Assembly (NCBI GenBank): GCA_002943765.1
Contig: PQWQ01000008.1
Location: 2,170,001 to 2,234,000 of the forward strand
Source of the DNA: Psoroptes ovis
Taxonomy: Eukaryota; Arthropoda; Arachnida; Sarcoptiformes; Psoroptidae
DNA: 64,000 bases
Direction: 5' to 3'
Shown: piece by piece, positions 35,038 through 47,260 of the stretch
How positions within the stretch are numbered: position 1 is the first letter of the stretch
Layout of the letters: each line of letters starts with the position of its first letter
Translations under genes and position numbers: made by a program
Notes under the pieces: model-generated
Seen by the model: the letters and a program-made list of their open reading frames with translations, nothing else
Told to the model about the DNA's origin: nothing
Databases searched by the model: none

Positions 35038-36936
35038 TTATTTTGTTGATTCATTTTCTTTACGAACATTATCATCTGGTTTCATAGCGGGGAAAAATAA
35101 CACTTCTTTAATGTTATTTGTATCAGTAAGATACATTGTCAAACGATCAATACCGATACCAACACCGCCAGTCGGTGGTAACCCATATTCCAAAGCAGTG
35201 CAAAAATTTTCATCAATCAGCTGAGCTTCATCATCGCCAGCTGCTTTATCCATTGCTTGTTGTTCGAAACGTTGTCGTTGAGCAAATGGATCATTCAATT
35301 CAGTGTAACCATTCACTATTTCTTTTTGATGAACAAACAATTCAAAACGTTCGGTTAAACCTGGTTTGGTTCGATGATATTTTGACAGTGGGGACATAAC
35401 AATCGGATGTTCAGTGATGAATGTCGGATGAATGATTTGATCTTCGATAAAATGACCAACTAATTTATCTAAAAGTCTTGCACTAGTACGTGGTGGTGGA
35501 CATTCAACTTCATGTTGGGCACATAAATCGGATAACATTTTATTCGCTTCGGGTGTATCCAATTCGGTTGCCGGTGGTAATTTCACATTTAATCTGCTTT
35601 CAAGTTCATCCATCATTTGAACTTTGCGAAACGGTGGTTTGAAACTAATCGTTACTGGCGATTTATCAGAATCAGCTCCGTCCGGGTGATAAGTAATTTC
35701 ATATTTACCAAATAATTGATACACTAAACCTGAAAGCATTTGCTCAACCATTTCCATAAGATCATTGTAATCAGCATAAGCAATATAAAATTCACATGTA
35801 GTAAATTCAGGGTTATGAGTCAAATCGATACTTTCATTACGAAATTGACGTCCAATCTCATAGACACGATCCAAACCACCAACTACTAACATTTTCAAAT
35901 ATAATTCAGGTGCAATTCGCATAAATAAATCCATATTCAGCTCATTATGATGAGTAATGAATGGTTTAGCAGTGGCACCACCGGCTATCATATTCATCAT
36001 AGGTGTTTCCACTTCTAGAAAGCCCATACGGTCCAGAAATTCTCTGATATATCGAATAACACAAGCACGAGTCACAAATTTATTACGAGTCGATTCATTT
36101 ACAATCAAATCCAAGTATCGTTGTCGGAAACGTTTCTCTTTGTCTTTGAGTCCATAATGTAGATTGGGTAACATGTGCAAACAAGGTGTAAGCAAGGCTA
36201 ATTTCTTGGGCAAAATACTCAATTCACCTTTCTTGGTCTTGCATGGATGGCCCAAAGCGCCAACAATATCACCACGATGTATTCGATCATTAATTTCGGT
36301 GAATTCTTTTTCATCTGAATAATAACGTGCATTAGCCATCACTTGAATTTTCATCGCTTCACCACGAAGATCATAAAATATTAATTTAGCTCCGGATTCA
36401 CGTTTTGAATAAATACGACCAGCAACCGATACTTGTACATCTTCACGAATTTCACCATCAGCAAGTGATGAATATTTAGCGATATAATCAGCTAACGAAA
36501 TGGATACATGAAATTTATGTGGATAAGGATTTTGACCAGATTCACGCCATTCGGCAATTTCTCGTGAACGATTCTCATGATATTCATTCGGATCTAATTC
36601 TTCATCACTTTTAGGTTTGTTTATTGTTGCTTTTGAATTCGAATCACTTGTTGGCTGTTGTTGCTGCTGGGATTTTGCTTTTTCTTCTTTTAATTTTTCC
36701 ATTTTTTGTTGCTTCAAGCGGCGTTTCAGCTCATTTTTACTCAATTTTTCTTCACCTCCAACAGCAAGCTGCTGATCTCCGGCTGATTGTGTTTCAGTGC
36801 TGCTCATCATACGAATTGATCGGTTTAATTGATTTCGATTAACAGCTGACTTTTGTTCCAATAATTTGATGAATATATTACGAGATAATAATAAATGGCT
36901 ACGTTGATTAATAAGAAAACGTCCAGCGGCAAGCAT
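35038..36936 (-). CDS. KARS1: Lysyl-tRNA synthetase, mitochondrial and cytosolic forms from one exon
   Basis: Intronless class IIb aminoacyl-tRNA synthetase. From the ATG at 36934-36936 it is 632 residues; from the Met pair at 36805-36810 it is 590. Domains in order: Lys-rich N-terminal helix (KNELKRRLKQQKMEKLKEEK), OB-fold anticodon-binding domain (VSVAGRIYSKRESGAKLIFY), class II motif 1 (FLEVETPMMN), motif 2 (RQFRNESIDLTHNPEFTTCE) and motif 3 (GVGIGIDRLTMYLT). The longer form begins with an Arg/Ser/Leu-rich stretch (MLAAGRFLINQRSHLLLSRN) typical of a mitochondrial presequence. The shorter begins just before MSSTETQ and resembles cytosolic enzymes. The frame stays open upstream to 37074, but that part is Cys-rich and unlikely to be translated. 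KARS1 shares its upstream region head-to-head with amnionless. Confidence 0.95.
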   Translation of the reverse strand: MLAAGRFLINQRSHLLLSRNIFIKLLEQKSAVNRNQLNRSIRMMSSTETQSAGDQQLAVGGEEKLSKNELKRRLKQQKMEKLKEEKAKSQQQQQPTSDSNSKATINKPKSDEELDPNEYHENRSREIAEWRESGQNPYPHKFHVSISLADYIAKYSSLADGEIREDVQVSVAGRIYSKRESGAKLIFYDLRGEAMKIQVMANARYYSDEKEFTEINDRIHRGDIVGALGHPCKTKKGELSILPKKLALLTPCLHMLPNLHYGLKDKEKRFRQRYLDLIVNESTRNKFVTRACVIRYIREFLDRMGFLEVETPMMNMIAGGATAKPFITHHNELNMDLFMRIAPELYLKMLVVGGLDRVYEIGRQFRNESIDLTHNPEFTTCEFYIAYADYNDLMEMVEQMLSGLVYQLFGKYEITYHPDGADSDKSPVTISFKPPFRKVQMMDELESRLNVKLPPATELDTPEANKMLSDLCAQHEVECPPPRTSARLLDKLVGHFIEDQIIHPTFITEHPIVMSPLSKYHRTKPGLTERFELFVHQKEIVNGYTELNDPFAQRQRFEQQAMDKAAGDDEAQLIDENFCTALEYGLPPTGGVGIGIDRLTMYLTDTNNIKEVLFFPAMKPDDNVRKENESTK

Positions 36937-37313
36937 CAGCAAATTGGATTGAATGATATTTTTATGAATGCAACCATGTGTAACACACAATGCAAATGTG
37001 AACGCGTGGATATTTACACATTGATTGCCTGCCAAGAGACAATTACAGCTGTAAATGTAATTGACATACTGCACACAACATCGCGATACATCGATTGTAT
37101 GGTATCGATCGAATTTCGATTGTTAAATTTGAAATTTTTCGAAAAATTTCTTCTTTGATTTCCTAAATTCACATCTATGGTTGATATCAAACACCTGGAT
37201 TCAAACAGGATGGGTGTTTATTTATTCGATTGATTTAAATGTTTTTCGAAGTTAAATATGAACAAATCAATGATATCATTCACAAGAAATAATCCATTGG
37301 ACAACGTTACACA
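36937..37313. promoter_or_regulatory. Shared upstream region of KARS1 (-) and amnionless (+)
   Basis: At most 377 bp separate two divergent start codons, so both promoters must lie here or overlap the leaders. No clear TATA box was found. TCGA-rich sequence (ATCGATTG..ATCGATCG around 37088-37112) is the only conspicuous pattern. Confidence 0.5.
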
Positions 37314-39041
37314 ATGATTGTCGAATATTTGCTGATTCTCCTTTCAATTTCGAATCCAACGGTCAATTCGGTCAAACATGGTTACTCACATATCGATTAT
37401 CAACCATTGATGATACGTCGCCGTTTAATTTGGACCAAGCAAATCGATTTCAATGATCCCAGCAATTGGGAACCACATTTTCCATGTCATAAGGATCGTG
37501 TAATTTTACCGGAAAATCACGCCATTTTCATCGATCGACCTTTGATTATTTCAGAATTGGTAATCATAATCATTGAAATAAATCAAATCCGATTACAATT
37601 TACATTAATTCCTTAGATATTACCCGAAAATGGCGAATTAATCATTTCGAAAAATGGTGGAATTGTTGAATTCGTCAGCGATTCAACTTATGACAATGAT
37701 CCTTATTGTCCATCGAAAAATCCCGATCAAATGGAAACTATTCGTTTGAAAGTATCGGCAGAATATGAGCGGACAAATTCATGGTTTAATCCAGACAATT
37801 GGCATGTATCGTTTAATTTTGATAAAACTAATCCAACATCGAGTGCGGCCAGCTATCAAATATCAACATTTGCTACATTTCACTATCAACAATCAGGTAA
37901 ACAAACACGAATGATCATACCGGACTCGGAACGTATTCCATGTCGCCATGATTTTGTTGATTTTGCCACAAATGGTACATGGAAAGTGAATATAGGCAAA
38001 CACAGTCAATTGATACCATCGATTGCTTCGCTAACGATTGGATCGAAATTTTCATCATTTCGAACCGAATCATTACGACAATTTCTTGGTTCATTTATTG
38101 GGCAAATGTTATTCAGTATTGATGGTTATAATCATATGGAAATTGAAACGTCGCTGGAATGTCGTGGCTCGGTTCAATGTCTTTGTGGTAATGATAAGCC
38201 CAAAGTAATGGAACAAATATGTCAATTCCGGAGTTGTCCACCTGTTCGATGTCATGATCCGATCAAAGCCCGAGGATTTTGTTGTCCCATTTGCGGTACA
38301 AACATCATAATCAAATTGAAAAAACGAGCAAATTCAAATTTGACCAGTGATAATACTGAATGGTTTGTTTATGGGTCATTATCACGTCATTTAAATAAAT
38401 TATATCAACGTAAAGAATGGCAAACACCAAACATTGCTCTTTATGTTCATTGGCTTTATGATCATAGTATTCAAATTGTGATAACACCAATCATTGATGA
38501 AAACAATGACGACAGCAACAATCCTTTGATGGATTCACATAGAAATGGACGAAAAATATTTGATAAATTAAGTAATGATGAAACATTGGCCAAATTAATA
38601 CTAATCAGTTATCAATCAAGTCGTGATTGGATTCGTGATTCGTTACTTTACGATACATTAATTGTTATAATAATCATTTTCATTTTACTTCTCACTTTCT
38701 TTGGCTTATTGATTGTTTATCATCGCATTCGAATGATTCGAAACAATCAAATCGCCTTTACATTCGTACGTTTTCGAACAGCTGCCAGTGATATCGAAAT
38801 GGAATTTGATAATCCTGGTTTGGCTGATGATAATTCGATTGCACAGTCTTCAAATATGCCAACATCATCATCAATCAAAGATGGTCTAAGTGATTTTCCA
38901 AATAAAATCAAACGAATCATCGCTGATTTAGTACCACAACAGCGGCAGCCGCCTGCAATACGATTACGTTCACATAATGAACATCATCATCATCAGCAGC
39001 AGCCGAATGAATTTGAGAATCCAATGTTCCATATAAACTGA
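37314..39041 (+). CDS. AMN: Amnionless, type I membrane endocytic adaptor
   Basis: Two exons, 37314-37559 and 37617-39041, give about 556 residues. Amnionless carries cubilin to the surface and drives its endocytosis; in arthropods it works in nephrocyte-type uptake. Visible features are a signal peptide (MIVEYLLILLSI), N-terminal Trp/Asn-rich segments (DPSNWEPHFPCHKDRV, WFNPDNW), the family hallmark ERIPCRHDFVDF, a Cys-rich module (CLCGN, CPPVRCHD, GFCCPICG), a transmembrane helix near residues 428-452 (LIVIIIIFILLLTFFGLLIV), and cytosolic internalisation motifs FDNPGL and FENPMF of the F.NP.F type. Length exceeds human AMN (453 residues) mainly through linkers. The splice is fixed by continuous homology across SEL/ILPENGEL. 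Poly(A) signal at 39216. Confidence 0.9.
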
Positions 39042-40345
39042 AATAACTCATTCAAGAAAAACACCAAAAAATTCAAAAATCCAAAATTCTTATGAATGAA
39101 ATTTTTGAAGAAAATGTAATTCAAGGTCCTTATCAATGGAATGATGGAATTGTAAATTATTCGATTTGATCATTAAACTTTATGTATGACTATTTGTGTA
39201 TTTACGATTCTCAAGAATAAAATAAAATTCAAAAAATTGGGTCAAAGTGTATATGTGTGTGTAGATTTTTCTATTAATAGAATCACTATTCCCAATGATT
39301 CTGATTCACACATATGAGCGCAAGTCCCATATCAATGTGTGTGATGGAAAATTTTTGACCAGAATCAATTGTTCCAAAGTGTTCAAATTTTTTTCTTGTC
39401 CATTGATATATGTACCTGTGTGAAATGGATGAGTAAATAAACAAATCAAATTTGAAAATATGAATTTATAATTAATGATTTCACAATTGTCATCAGATTA
39501 GTGAATTGAGATTGACATATGGGGCCATATAAACAAAGCTGCTGCTGTTTATAACAGACTATATATAAAACAGGTAAAACACTTTCATTTGATGGTCTAT
39601 GTGTCTTGAACGGTGTGCACGGTATACTCATCTCATTTGATTCGAATTGAATTGAATTTATTTTAGTTTTTCCTTCCTCATTGAATTCAGTCATACAAAA
39701 GCCTCAATGTGCGATTGCGTTTTGAGATATTGATGATGAGATATATATAAATACTTAATGCATATATCTCGACAATGCTAACCGCGTATAAACAATCATA
39801 TTTGGCCCAAAGAATTACCAGAATAAGTTCCAAATATGCCATACTCTCTTATGACAGTGGTGGTGGCAGTTTACTAATTTTATGTGATCATCACTCTTGA
39901 TCATCATCATCATCCATTTCATTGCAATTAAATAAAATAGATGATATAGTTTGATTATATGAATTGGTACTCATATGAAAACATGATGTTTGTGTATTTG
40001 GTATGTTTTGTTGATGTGTAGTATTCAAAACCAACCAGAGAGCAACAAATAAAAGATTTAAACAAATCAATTTCGCATTCGAAACACATCAATTCAACAT
40101 ACATTTGTGTAACAGAATAAATGTGTCTATATAAATGTTCGGTGTTTGTTTCAATATTCATTGTTGATATTCATTGATTTCGATAAATTAATTACTTTTG
40201 ATTAATCAAATAAAATTGTAATAGTCATAATAATGAGACCATCCTGTGACCAACCAAAGCCAGTTTTGTTTTGATAATTGAAAAACTTGTAAAAACGCAA
40301 CAAATTTAGTTGACTGATTGATTGAAAAGATTGATTGATTGAAAA
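39042..40345. other. Non-coding region between amnionless and the RapGAP-BTB gene
   Basis: 1.3 kb. Holds the amnionless 3' UTR on the left and presumably the next gene's promoter on the right. A 9-bp inverted repeat (GAGATATAT at 39738, ATATATCTC at 39762) encloses a TATATAAA-like sequence. ORFs here have no recognisable content. Confidence 0.4.
39216..39221 (+). terminator. Poly(A) signal of amnionless
   Basis: AATAAA followed at once by a second AATAAA, about 175 nt after the stop. Confidence 0.45.
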
Positions 40346-43300
40346 ATGGCTTCACATTGTTTTGTTTGTCAGCTACCAATATTATCACATCAAACATGGG
40401 ATACATGGACTTGTGGCCCAGGCATTGGACCTAGTCAATCAATATTCACTGATATATTTCATGAAGATTGTTTACATTGCTCGGTTTGTATGACAAGATT
40501 AAAACAAGGTAATGGTTCAGCGAAACGTGTTGGAAATAAAATCTATTGTGTACTACATTTCGGTGATGTTACCGGTTCATTCAATTCACCTGGTGAAGAT
40601 TATATTAATAAACTAAGAGATTTTAAACGACAAAGTTTAGGATGTGCCGAAGCCCGGCGTAAATCATCGACCACATTATCGTTTGCTGTTCCAGTACAAG
40701 CATGTCCAGGACAACCATATTGTTCGAAGTTTCCGCATGATGTTAAGCCAACCACTGGTTATTGGATTGAATGCCGTGGTGGTGCATCACCAGTGAACAT
40801 AAATGAAATTCAATCAGCTGTCTCTGATTCACAACAACAACAGCAACAAAAATTCCAGCAACAAAGCCGTTCAGCAACAATCGATGTATCCGATAACAAT
40901 GAAATGGTGACCACCATTCATTTGACAAATGAATTGAACCTATTTCAAACTGGTTCTGGTTCAACCGGTTCGATGAAACCGCCACCAACACCAACTGTTG
41001 AAGCCGTATTGACACATGGACGTTTAGAACGGCAAGACACAATCAAAACTGAACATGGTGATCAAAATGAATGCATAGAAGATGATGATGGTCGACCAAT
41101 TTCCAAGGATGATTTAGATTTGGTTCGCAAACCATCATTGATGGGACAACAAATTTTCCCGAATATCACCATTACGATTGTACAGCCATCTTCGCCGCCG
41201 TCATCTCCACCATTAGGTCAAACACCGAATCAACAAAAACAACCACAAAAACCGTATGCCGTCACATATAAACCATCAGAAGCTGGTGATAGTGGTTGCT
41301 GTCAATCATCATCATCAGTCAAAAATAGTCCAGTCAAAGGTCAATCATCGCCAAATTTCAAATCAGATGATCCATTCGAATTGATTTCATTCGAAGAGGA
41401 AATTTATGAAAAATATTTTTATGGCCGCGAACATTGGAATTATTTCACAAATGATGAAGCATTAGGCCCTGTGATTATGAGCTTAAAACAAGAGACAATT
41501 GGTGGCCGTGATCAATTTCGTGTTTTACTGCGAACAATATCATATTCATTGCATGGTCTAGTGCCAACATCAGCCATTTGTGCTGATCGCTATGATCGTG
41601 AAGCTGTGGTACGAGCATTAGGTGATGAAGCTGGCCTCAAACCACCTTTAGTATTAGGACAGTTACCAAGCACACCAGATGAATTGCTCAAATTGGATCA
41701 AGTATTCGTCAAATCAGAGCTAAAAGTTGGCGTAATTTACATACAGGGACATCAATGTAATTCTGAAGAAGCCATACTTGGTAATCGTCGTGAATCGCAA
41801 TTATTTTCTGAATTTTTGACAATTCTTGGTGATCGTATCAAACTGAAAGGTTTCGATAAGTACAAAGGTGGTCTTGATACAGGTAATAGGCTTAATCAAT
41901 TTAAATGCCATTCTAATACTAATCATTTGTTTTCTATGAACGCATTTACAGTACATGATTTGACTGGTACTGAATCAGTATATACTTGCTATAAAAATAT
42001 TGAAATAATGTTTCATGTATCGACAATGTTACCACATGAAGATGGTGATCCACAAAAGTTGCAAAAAAAACGACACATTGGCAATGATATTGTATGTGTT
42101 GCATTTCTCGAAACTGATGATGCATTATTTTGGCCTGGTTGTATTAAATCACATTTTCTTCATACTTTTATTGTGGTCAAAACAACACCCAGAGAAATGG
42201 GACCAGATGAAAAACGTAAATATGTTGTGGCCGTTGTTTGTCGTGATGAAGTTTCTGCATTTAAACCTTATCTTTGGCATCAATCGGAGTTCGAAAAGGT
42301 AAGGCATATTCATTTGATAGTCTTTGTATTTATAATTCATTCATATTTGCACATAGTGTACATATTTTCGTGAATGGCTTCTAACAAAAATAATAAATGG
42401 TGAAAGAGCCAGTTATTCATCGCCTAAATTTGCTCGAATGCAGGTATGTCATTGGGAATTCGGTCATTCGGTAAATTTATAATCCAAAAAATTATTTTGT
42501 TCATTTATTAAGGATCGAACAAGATCACAAATGATGGAAGATATTGTCAATAATCTGGCCAATCACTTGGCCACCGGTCAAATACCTAAACCTTATCGAA
42601 GAGGTAGTTGGAGACCGATCGGACATATGCGTCCATCAAGTCCTTTGTTAGATTCGGTTCGTGATTTATTCGAAGGTTATGACCAGATTGCCAAAGATTT
42701 TGCGAATGCTTTTCATGGAAATGCTAAATTATTATGCGATGTTGTTTTCAATGTGATCGGATCGGCTAATGGACAACCAATCACTAACAATGGAGCTAAT
42801 ATGATGATTGGACATCCAGATTCTGTGAATAATTCAAATGTATCTGGTGTTCGCCGAATCTATGCAGTCAGAGCAATTCTTGCCATACGTTCACGTGTTT
42901 TTCTCGAAATGCTTTATGGATTTGCACCAGCCGGCCAATCTGGCCAATTATCATCGCAGCAACCACAACAATTACATGCAAACGATCTGAACACAGGAAC
43001 CACGTCTTCAACGACCAGCGGCAAAGAATCACGTCGTAATTCTTCGGGTAAATCTTCCGGGTCTTCATCGAAACGCAGCAGTATTACAGCCGAGACCAAA
43101 AATATGATTGCACAACTACCCAAAATTATTGCGCCTAATCATTCCAACAAAGACAGAGATAAAGATTCGAGTAAGGAGAAAGATTCACGAAAAGCATCAA
43201 CTGTGTCGACCATTTCGGCTAATGCTTATTCAACGGCGTCTAATTCTTCAAATTATTCGACAATGTCGGCCAATACTCATATCAAAACACCCACCTATTT

Positions 43301-44299
43301 GACCGTACCTGGTTCAAGTGGTAGCAGTGGGAATGTATTCAAAAATGCATTCAACCGTCTAGTATCTGGATCGTGGTCCGGATGGGGATCAAAGGGTGGC
43401 CGCAATGAATCAATGAAACGATGGCAAAGTGAATCATTCTATGCTAAAATGGATCAAAATGTTGGCGTCGAAGTGCCAGGCATTTCAATGTGTGCTGATG
43501 TCGCCAAGATTGATCCGAATAAATTGGCACAAACAGAGGTATACCAAATCGATTCGAATAGATAATCATTTCATTAATAACAAATAAACTTACTTTGTCC
43601 CCAGTTTACAATCATCGAATTTGATGGCGACACATTTCAGCTGTTGATTGAATATTTACATTCAGGATCATGTCCATTAACATGTGATACTGTACCTGGT
43701 CTAATATGTGCAGCCGAACATTTTGATCTTCCTGATTTGTTACAAGCATGTGTACATCATACTAAAACACATTTACGGCTAGCATTGGTGCCTCGAATGT
43801 TATGTCAATTGGAAAATTATTATTGGCGTTATACATCCGCTTCACAATTAGTCAATACCATACTAACATATGTCGATCCAAGAGCTTCCAGATTATTTCA
43901 ACGACCCGAATATTTAATGTTATCTGAATCAATGTTGACCACAATTATATCACGTCGTACATTATTAATTAGTGAAACATTAAAATTTCAAGTAATGTTA
44001 CAATGGTCATTATTCAAAGTGACTAAAGGACATTATATTGGCTATGAACGTCCATCAACATTAACACAATCAGAATCACAAGAGCTACAAGTCATAATGA
44101 ATCGTTTGACACGTGATCTTAAATTGGCCAAAATACCAGCACAAGATTTGATCAAGGTATTCATTCAATTGATTTGATTGATCTTCAAAACTAATTTACA
44201 AAAAAATTCAAAATTTAGATTGTTTTACCATCTAAAACAATAAGCAATGATCGTATATTGAATACATTATTATCACAAGCAAGTCAAGGTGTTCGATGA
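40346..44299 (+). CDS. LIM zinc finger + RapGAP + BTB/BACK multidomain protein
   Basis: Exons 40346-42298, 42357-42443, 42513-43538, 43605-44156 and 44219-44299 are all phase 0 and give 1232 residues. Residues ~5-75 form a LIM finger (CFVC, FHEDCLHCSVC, YCVLHFGD). A Ser/Gln-rich linker follows. The Rap GTPase-activating domain is at ~360-690, with YFYGREHWNYF, KGGLDTGNRL and HIGNDIVCVAF, whose Asn is the catalytic thumb. Its C-terminal helix (FARMQ joined to DRTRSQMMEDIV) crosses into exon 3, which then encodes a BTB domain with a Ser-rich insert (KLLCDVVFNVIGS, RIYAVRAILAIRSRVFLEML, then IIEYLHSGSCPL-type sequence in exon 4) and a BACK-like region. The BTB part resembles insect serine-enriched protein (gprs). 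Because exon 3 carries both RapGAP tail and BTB, a two-gene misjoin is unlikely. Confidence 0.85.
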
Positions 44300-45503
44300 A
44301 TTCAAAGGTGATTTTAATTATATTCCAATCATTGAAATATGATGCCAAGCACAACATATATGTTCAAATTTATCATATCAGCTACAAACAGCAACAAATT
44401 GACTAATGGGCTAACAAGTTCCCAAGTCTCACCAAAAATTTTGACCAAGTTTTCTCTGGTTCAAAAATTCTCCATTCGACGCACAAATAAATTGTGACCA
44501 AAGAAAAATTCGAAAATCAGCAGGCCAAATTTTCAATTTTTGTGACCAAAAAATCCAGCCAAAGTTTAATCTAAAAAAGAAAAAAAAAACAAGAAAATTT
44601 GAAGAAAATGTGGCGCACAGCAAAGAAATATATGATTATTTTATTATTAAATTTACAAATAAAACTCTTCCTTGAACGCATACATTCATTCATTCACATT
44701 CATCATTTCTTCCTTCATAGCCTTTTTGTATTTAAAATGAATGAATTTAACTTATTCACTACAGCAACAACAAACAAACAAGAATCCTGTCTGAACAAAA
44801 ATAAAAATCCCATAACCATAAATATTGATAAATGACTAACATTTATAAATGCATTAATCCCTAATATTGATTAATTTGTGAAAAACCCTTTTTTAAAAAA
44901 AACCTTCTTTTAATCGAAAGTCTCCATATCAAATCAAATCGTTATGAATCATATCATTTTTTTTAATTTTGTAAAATATTCCTTTTTCTTTTTTTGTTTT
45001 TCTTAAATATCAATTAATCTATTAGGTTGTCCGAAAAGTTCTTGCCGATTTTCTCATTATTTTCTATGAAATAACCGGCAAAAACTTTCCGGACAACTTA
45101 ATATATTTTCCAATATTTAAAAAAACTATCAATTCTGTGATTTTCTATGTGAAACCACCTATACATACACACATTCTGATACACCACAAACAAACACACA
45201 CATATACGAATAATTGATCCCTAAATCGTCCACTGACCATTCTCATTCTCAATCACACTGATAAATTAAATGATTAAATTAAATTGCATTTGTAAAGCCA
45301 ATCAGGTGTAGCCAAATCAATGAATAAATGAAAACTCATCAATAAATTTGGTTGTTCTCCGGGCTTTATCGATTTCTTTGGGAGAGCCGTATCATCATAT
45401 CGCAATGATTGCTTGTATGCAATATGATTTCTTAGTTCTCCAGTTTTAAAGATAATTAATTTCAAATGGGAAACTTACGTTTGACCGAATAATTTGAATC
45501 GAT
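44300..45503. other. Non-coding region between RapGAP-BTB and SMG9 3' ends
   Basis: 1.2 kb holding two convergent 3' UTRs, several AATAAA motifs, poly-A and poly-T runs near 44575 and 44890-45000, and one MITE. ORFs at 44429-44835 and 45274-45465 are low-complexity and unsupported. Confidence 0.45.
45022..45101. mobile_element. Mariner-type MITE copy 4
   Basis: Clean 80-bp copy: TTAGGTTGTCCGAAAAGTTC at the left, CTTTCCGGACAACTTAA at the right, TA at 45020-45021 and 45102-45103. The internal GCCGATTTTC and GACCGGCA-like segments match copies at 52265 and 62591. Confidence 0.85.
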
Positions 45504-46971
45504 TCATGGAAGATATCGAGCATAATCAGCAAACAACGATGATTTGCGGATAGAATGGTCCCAAAATTTGTATGCTGATTGAAACCATTGTTGTTCACTT
45601 TGATAATTGATCGATGCACATGATTGTTCAAGATTCACTAAGGATCGTGAATTTGGTGGCCGCAGTACACGATTCATCAGTTGTCGTTCATTATTGTGAA
45701 TATATTCAACATTCACATTTGGACCAAGCATTGTACTGATTGACCGGCGAAATTTAGATTCGAAATTATTTGAATCTAATTTGCATGTTCTTAAATAAAT
45801 GACAATATTTGCTTTAGCAATCAATGCATCACCAACCATCATCAATGATGTTGCCAATAATTTCAATAAATTCATATCCAAACAAAATGAATCCATAACA
45901 ATAATGACATGGTCACAAACAGATAACAAAAATGTTAATAATTGCAATGAATACATGAATGCAAAATTTTCCGTTTCAGCAATATCAAATCCGACCACTT
46001 GTGAAAATATTGGCGTTGACATTGCATTCGAATTGAAAAAATGTTTTGATGTCGACATATTCGATGAATTCATATTTGATTCTATTGAGTTTGTCAATTT
46101 CTCAGCATTTGATCGGATAAGATTTTCAAGCACTGATGCACTCAAAAGTGGCTAAAAATATGGGCCAATTAGTTGAATTTTGATCAAATCAATTCAAATG
46201 AACATATCATACCTGAGTATCGAGCAAAAATGCTCGTTCATTTGTAATGTGTAAATCGATACCATTCGTTACATGATTCAATGGAGTTTCACTATTCTTT
46301 TGGGCCATCGATTTTCTTGTTTCGAATATGTTCGTTTGAGCGATCGTATTCAAAAGGCTGGATTTGCCAACACCTTCTAAACCGACAGCTGATATTATTG
46401 AAAAACTTTGATTATTAAATGATTGTGATGGGTTTGTCAATTGCGAATTGGCAGTGTTAACCGGATTATTGGCTTGATTCGTTTGTTGATTGTTTATATC
46501 AGGCAGCAGCCATGAATCGATGATTGGTGAATCTGGTTGTAAAATGAAATTGAATTCAAAATCAATCATTTTTATATATTTTGGCTTAACATTCACGGCA
46601 GTTGAATCTGTTTCAGCGCAAATTTTTGTTTGTATTTGAATTTGTCTTTTGACTAAATTTGTCATTACTTTTGTTGCTGATGGTTTTGTTTCGGCTGAAT
46701 TTGAATTCGAATTATCATCTGAATGAGTATCTTGTATTGATTTATCATTATTATTATTATTTGATTTGGCCAATATTTTTACTGTCGGAATATTTGATTC
46801 ATTTTCTTTATGTTGTTCAGATTTTGCTGTTTTGGTCTGATGAAACCAATTTCCTTGCTGATTTCTACGATCTTGTTGTATTCGTATTCTTGGCTGAGAT
46901 TGTTGCTGGTTGCTTTGAGATTGCTGGTTCGATCGTTGTTTGATTCGACGAAATGTTTTGTTCGAATCCAT
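45504..46971 (-). CDS. SMG9: SMG9, nonsense-mediated decay factor
   Basis: Two exons on the minus strand, 46213-46971 then 45504-46151, give 468 residues. SMG9 binds SMG8 and the SMG1 kinase and restrains UPF1 phosphorylation in nonsense-mediated mRNA decay. The N-terminal ~150 residues are Gln/Asn/Ser-rich. A G-domain-like fold follows: IKMIDFEFNFILQP, P-loop GLEGVGKSSLLN (~198), TNGIDLHIT and FLLDTQ at the splice, PLLSASVLENLI beyond it, then CDHVIIVMDSF. The C terminus ends WDHSIRKSSLFADYARYLP, close to the vertebrate ending. The donor GTATGA after the Gln codon and acceptor TTTTTAG keep frame. It pairs head-to-head with YIPF5, 289 bp apart. Confidence 0.93.
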
Positions 46972-47260
46972 CTGATATGTAAAGTGATTCGATTGAAATT
47001 GTATTGTATTGAATCCGTTACCAATATCTGATCATTTTCAATTAATGTTGAAATTGAGAATTTAACTTTATTTGAATGTTTATATTTAAAACACACGTGA
47101 ATTGGATTAACTCATGAGCATTTGATTTTTCGATACTTTTCAGCGCCATCTCTTGAAAATTTCACAGACTAAAATTGATATTTTTGTTTATGTTACACGT
47201 ATGTCCATGTGAAACAATCTGAGTTTCGATTGACGTTTCTAAATTGGTATTCGTGTCCTT
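46972..47260. promoter_or_regulatory. Bidirectional promoter region of SMG9 (-) and YIPF5 (+)
   Basis: 289 bp between divergent start codons. Contains AGCGCCATCT at 47142-47151. Its complement, AGATGGCGCT, resembles both the CTCF core and the YY1/Pho core, elements found near housekeeping promoters. No TATA box evident. Confidence 0.5.

Noticed and set aside
36937..37074. Upstream extension of the KARS1 frame by 46 codons
   Set aside because: The extension is Cys-rich, unlike either a presequence or cytosolic KARS, and runs into the shared promoter region. The ATG at 36936 gives a credible mitochondrial presequence.
42531..43565. Treating the BTB part as a separate gene starting at the ATG at 42531
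   Set aside because: The same exon opens at 42513 after a good acceptor, in frame with the RapGAP exon, and its first residues complete the RapGAP C-terminal helix (DRTRSQ...).
45799..46155. 118-codon plus-strand ORF opposite SMG9 exon 2
   Set aside because: Antisense shadow of the SMG9 coding exon, whose own homology is clear.
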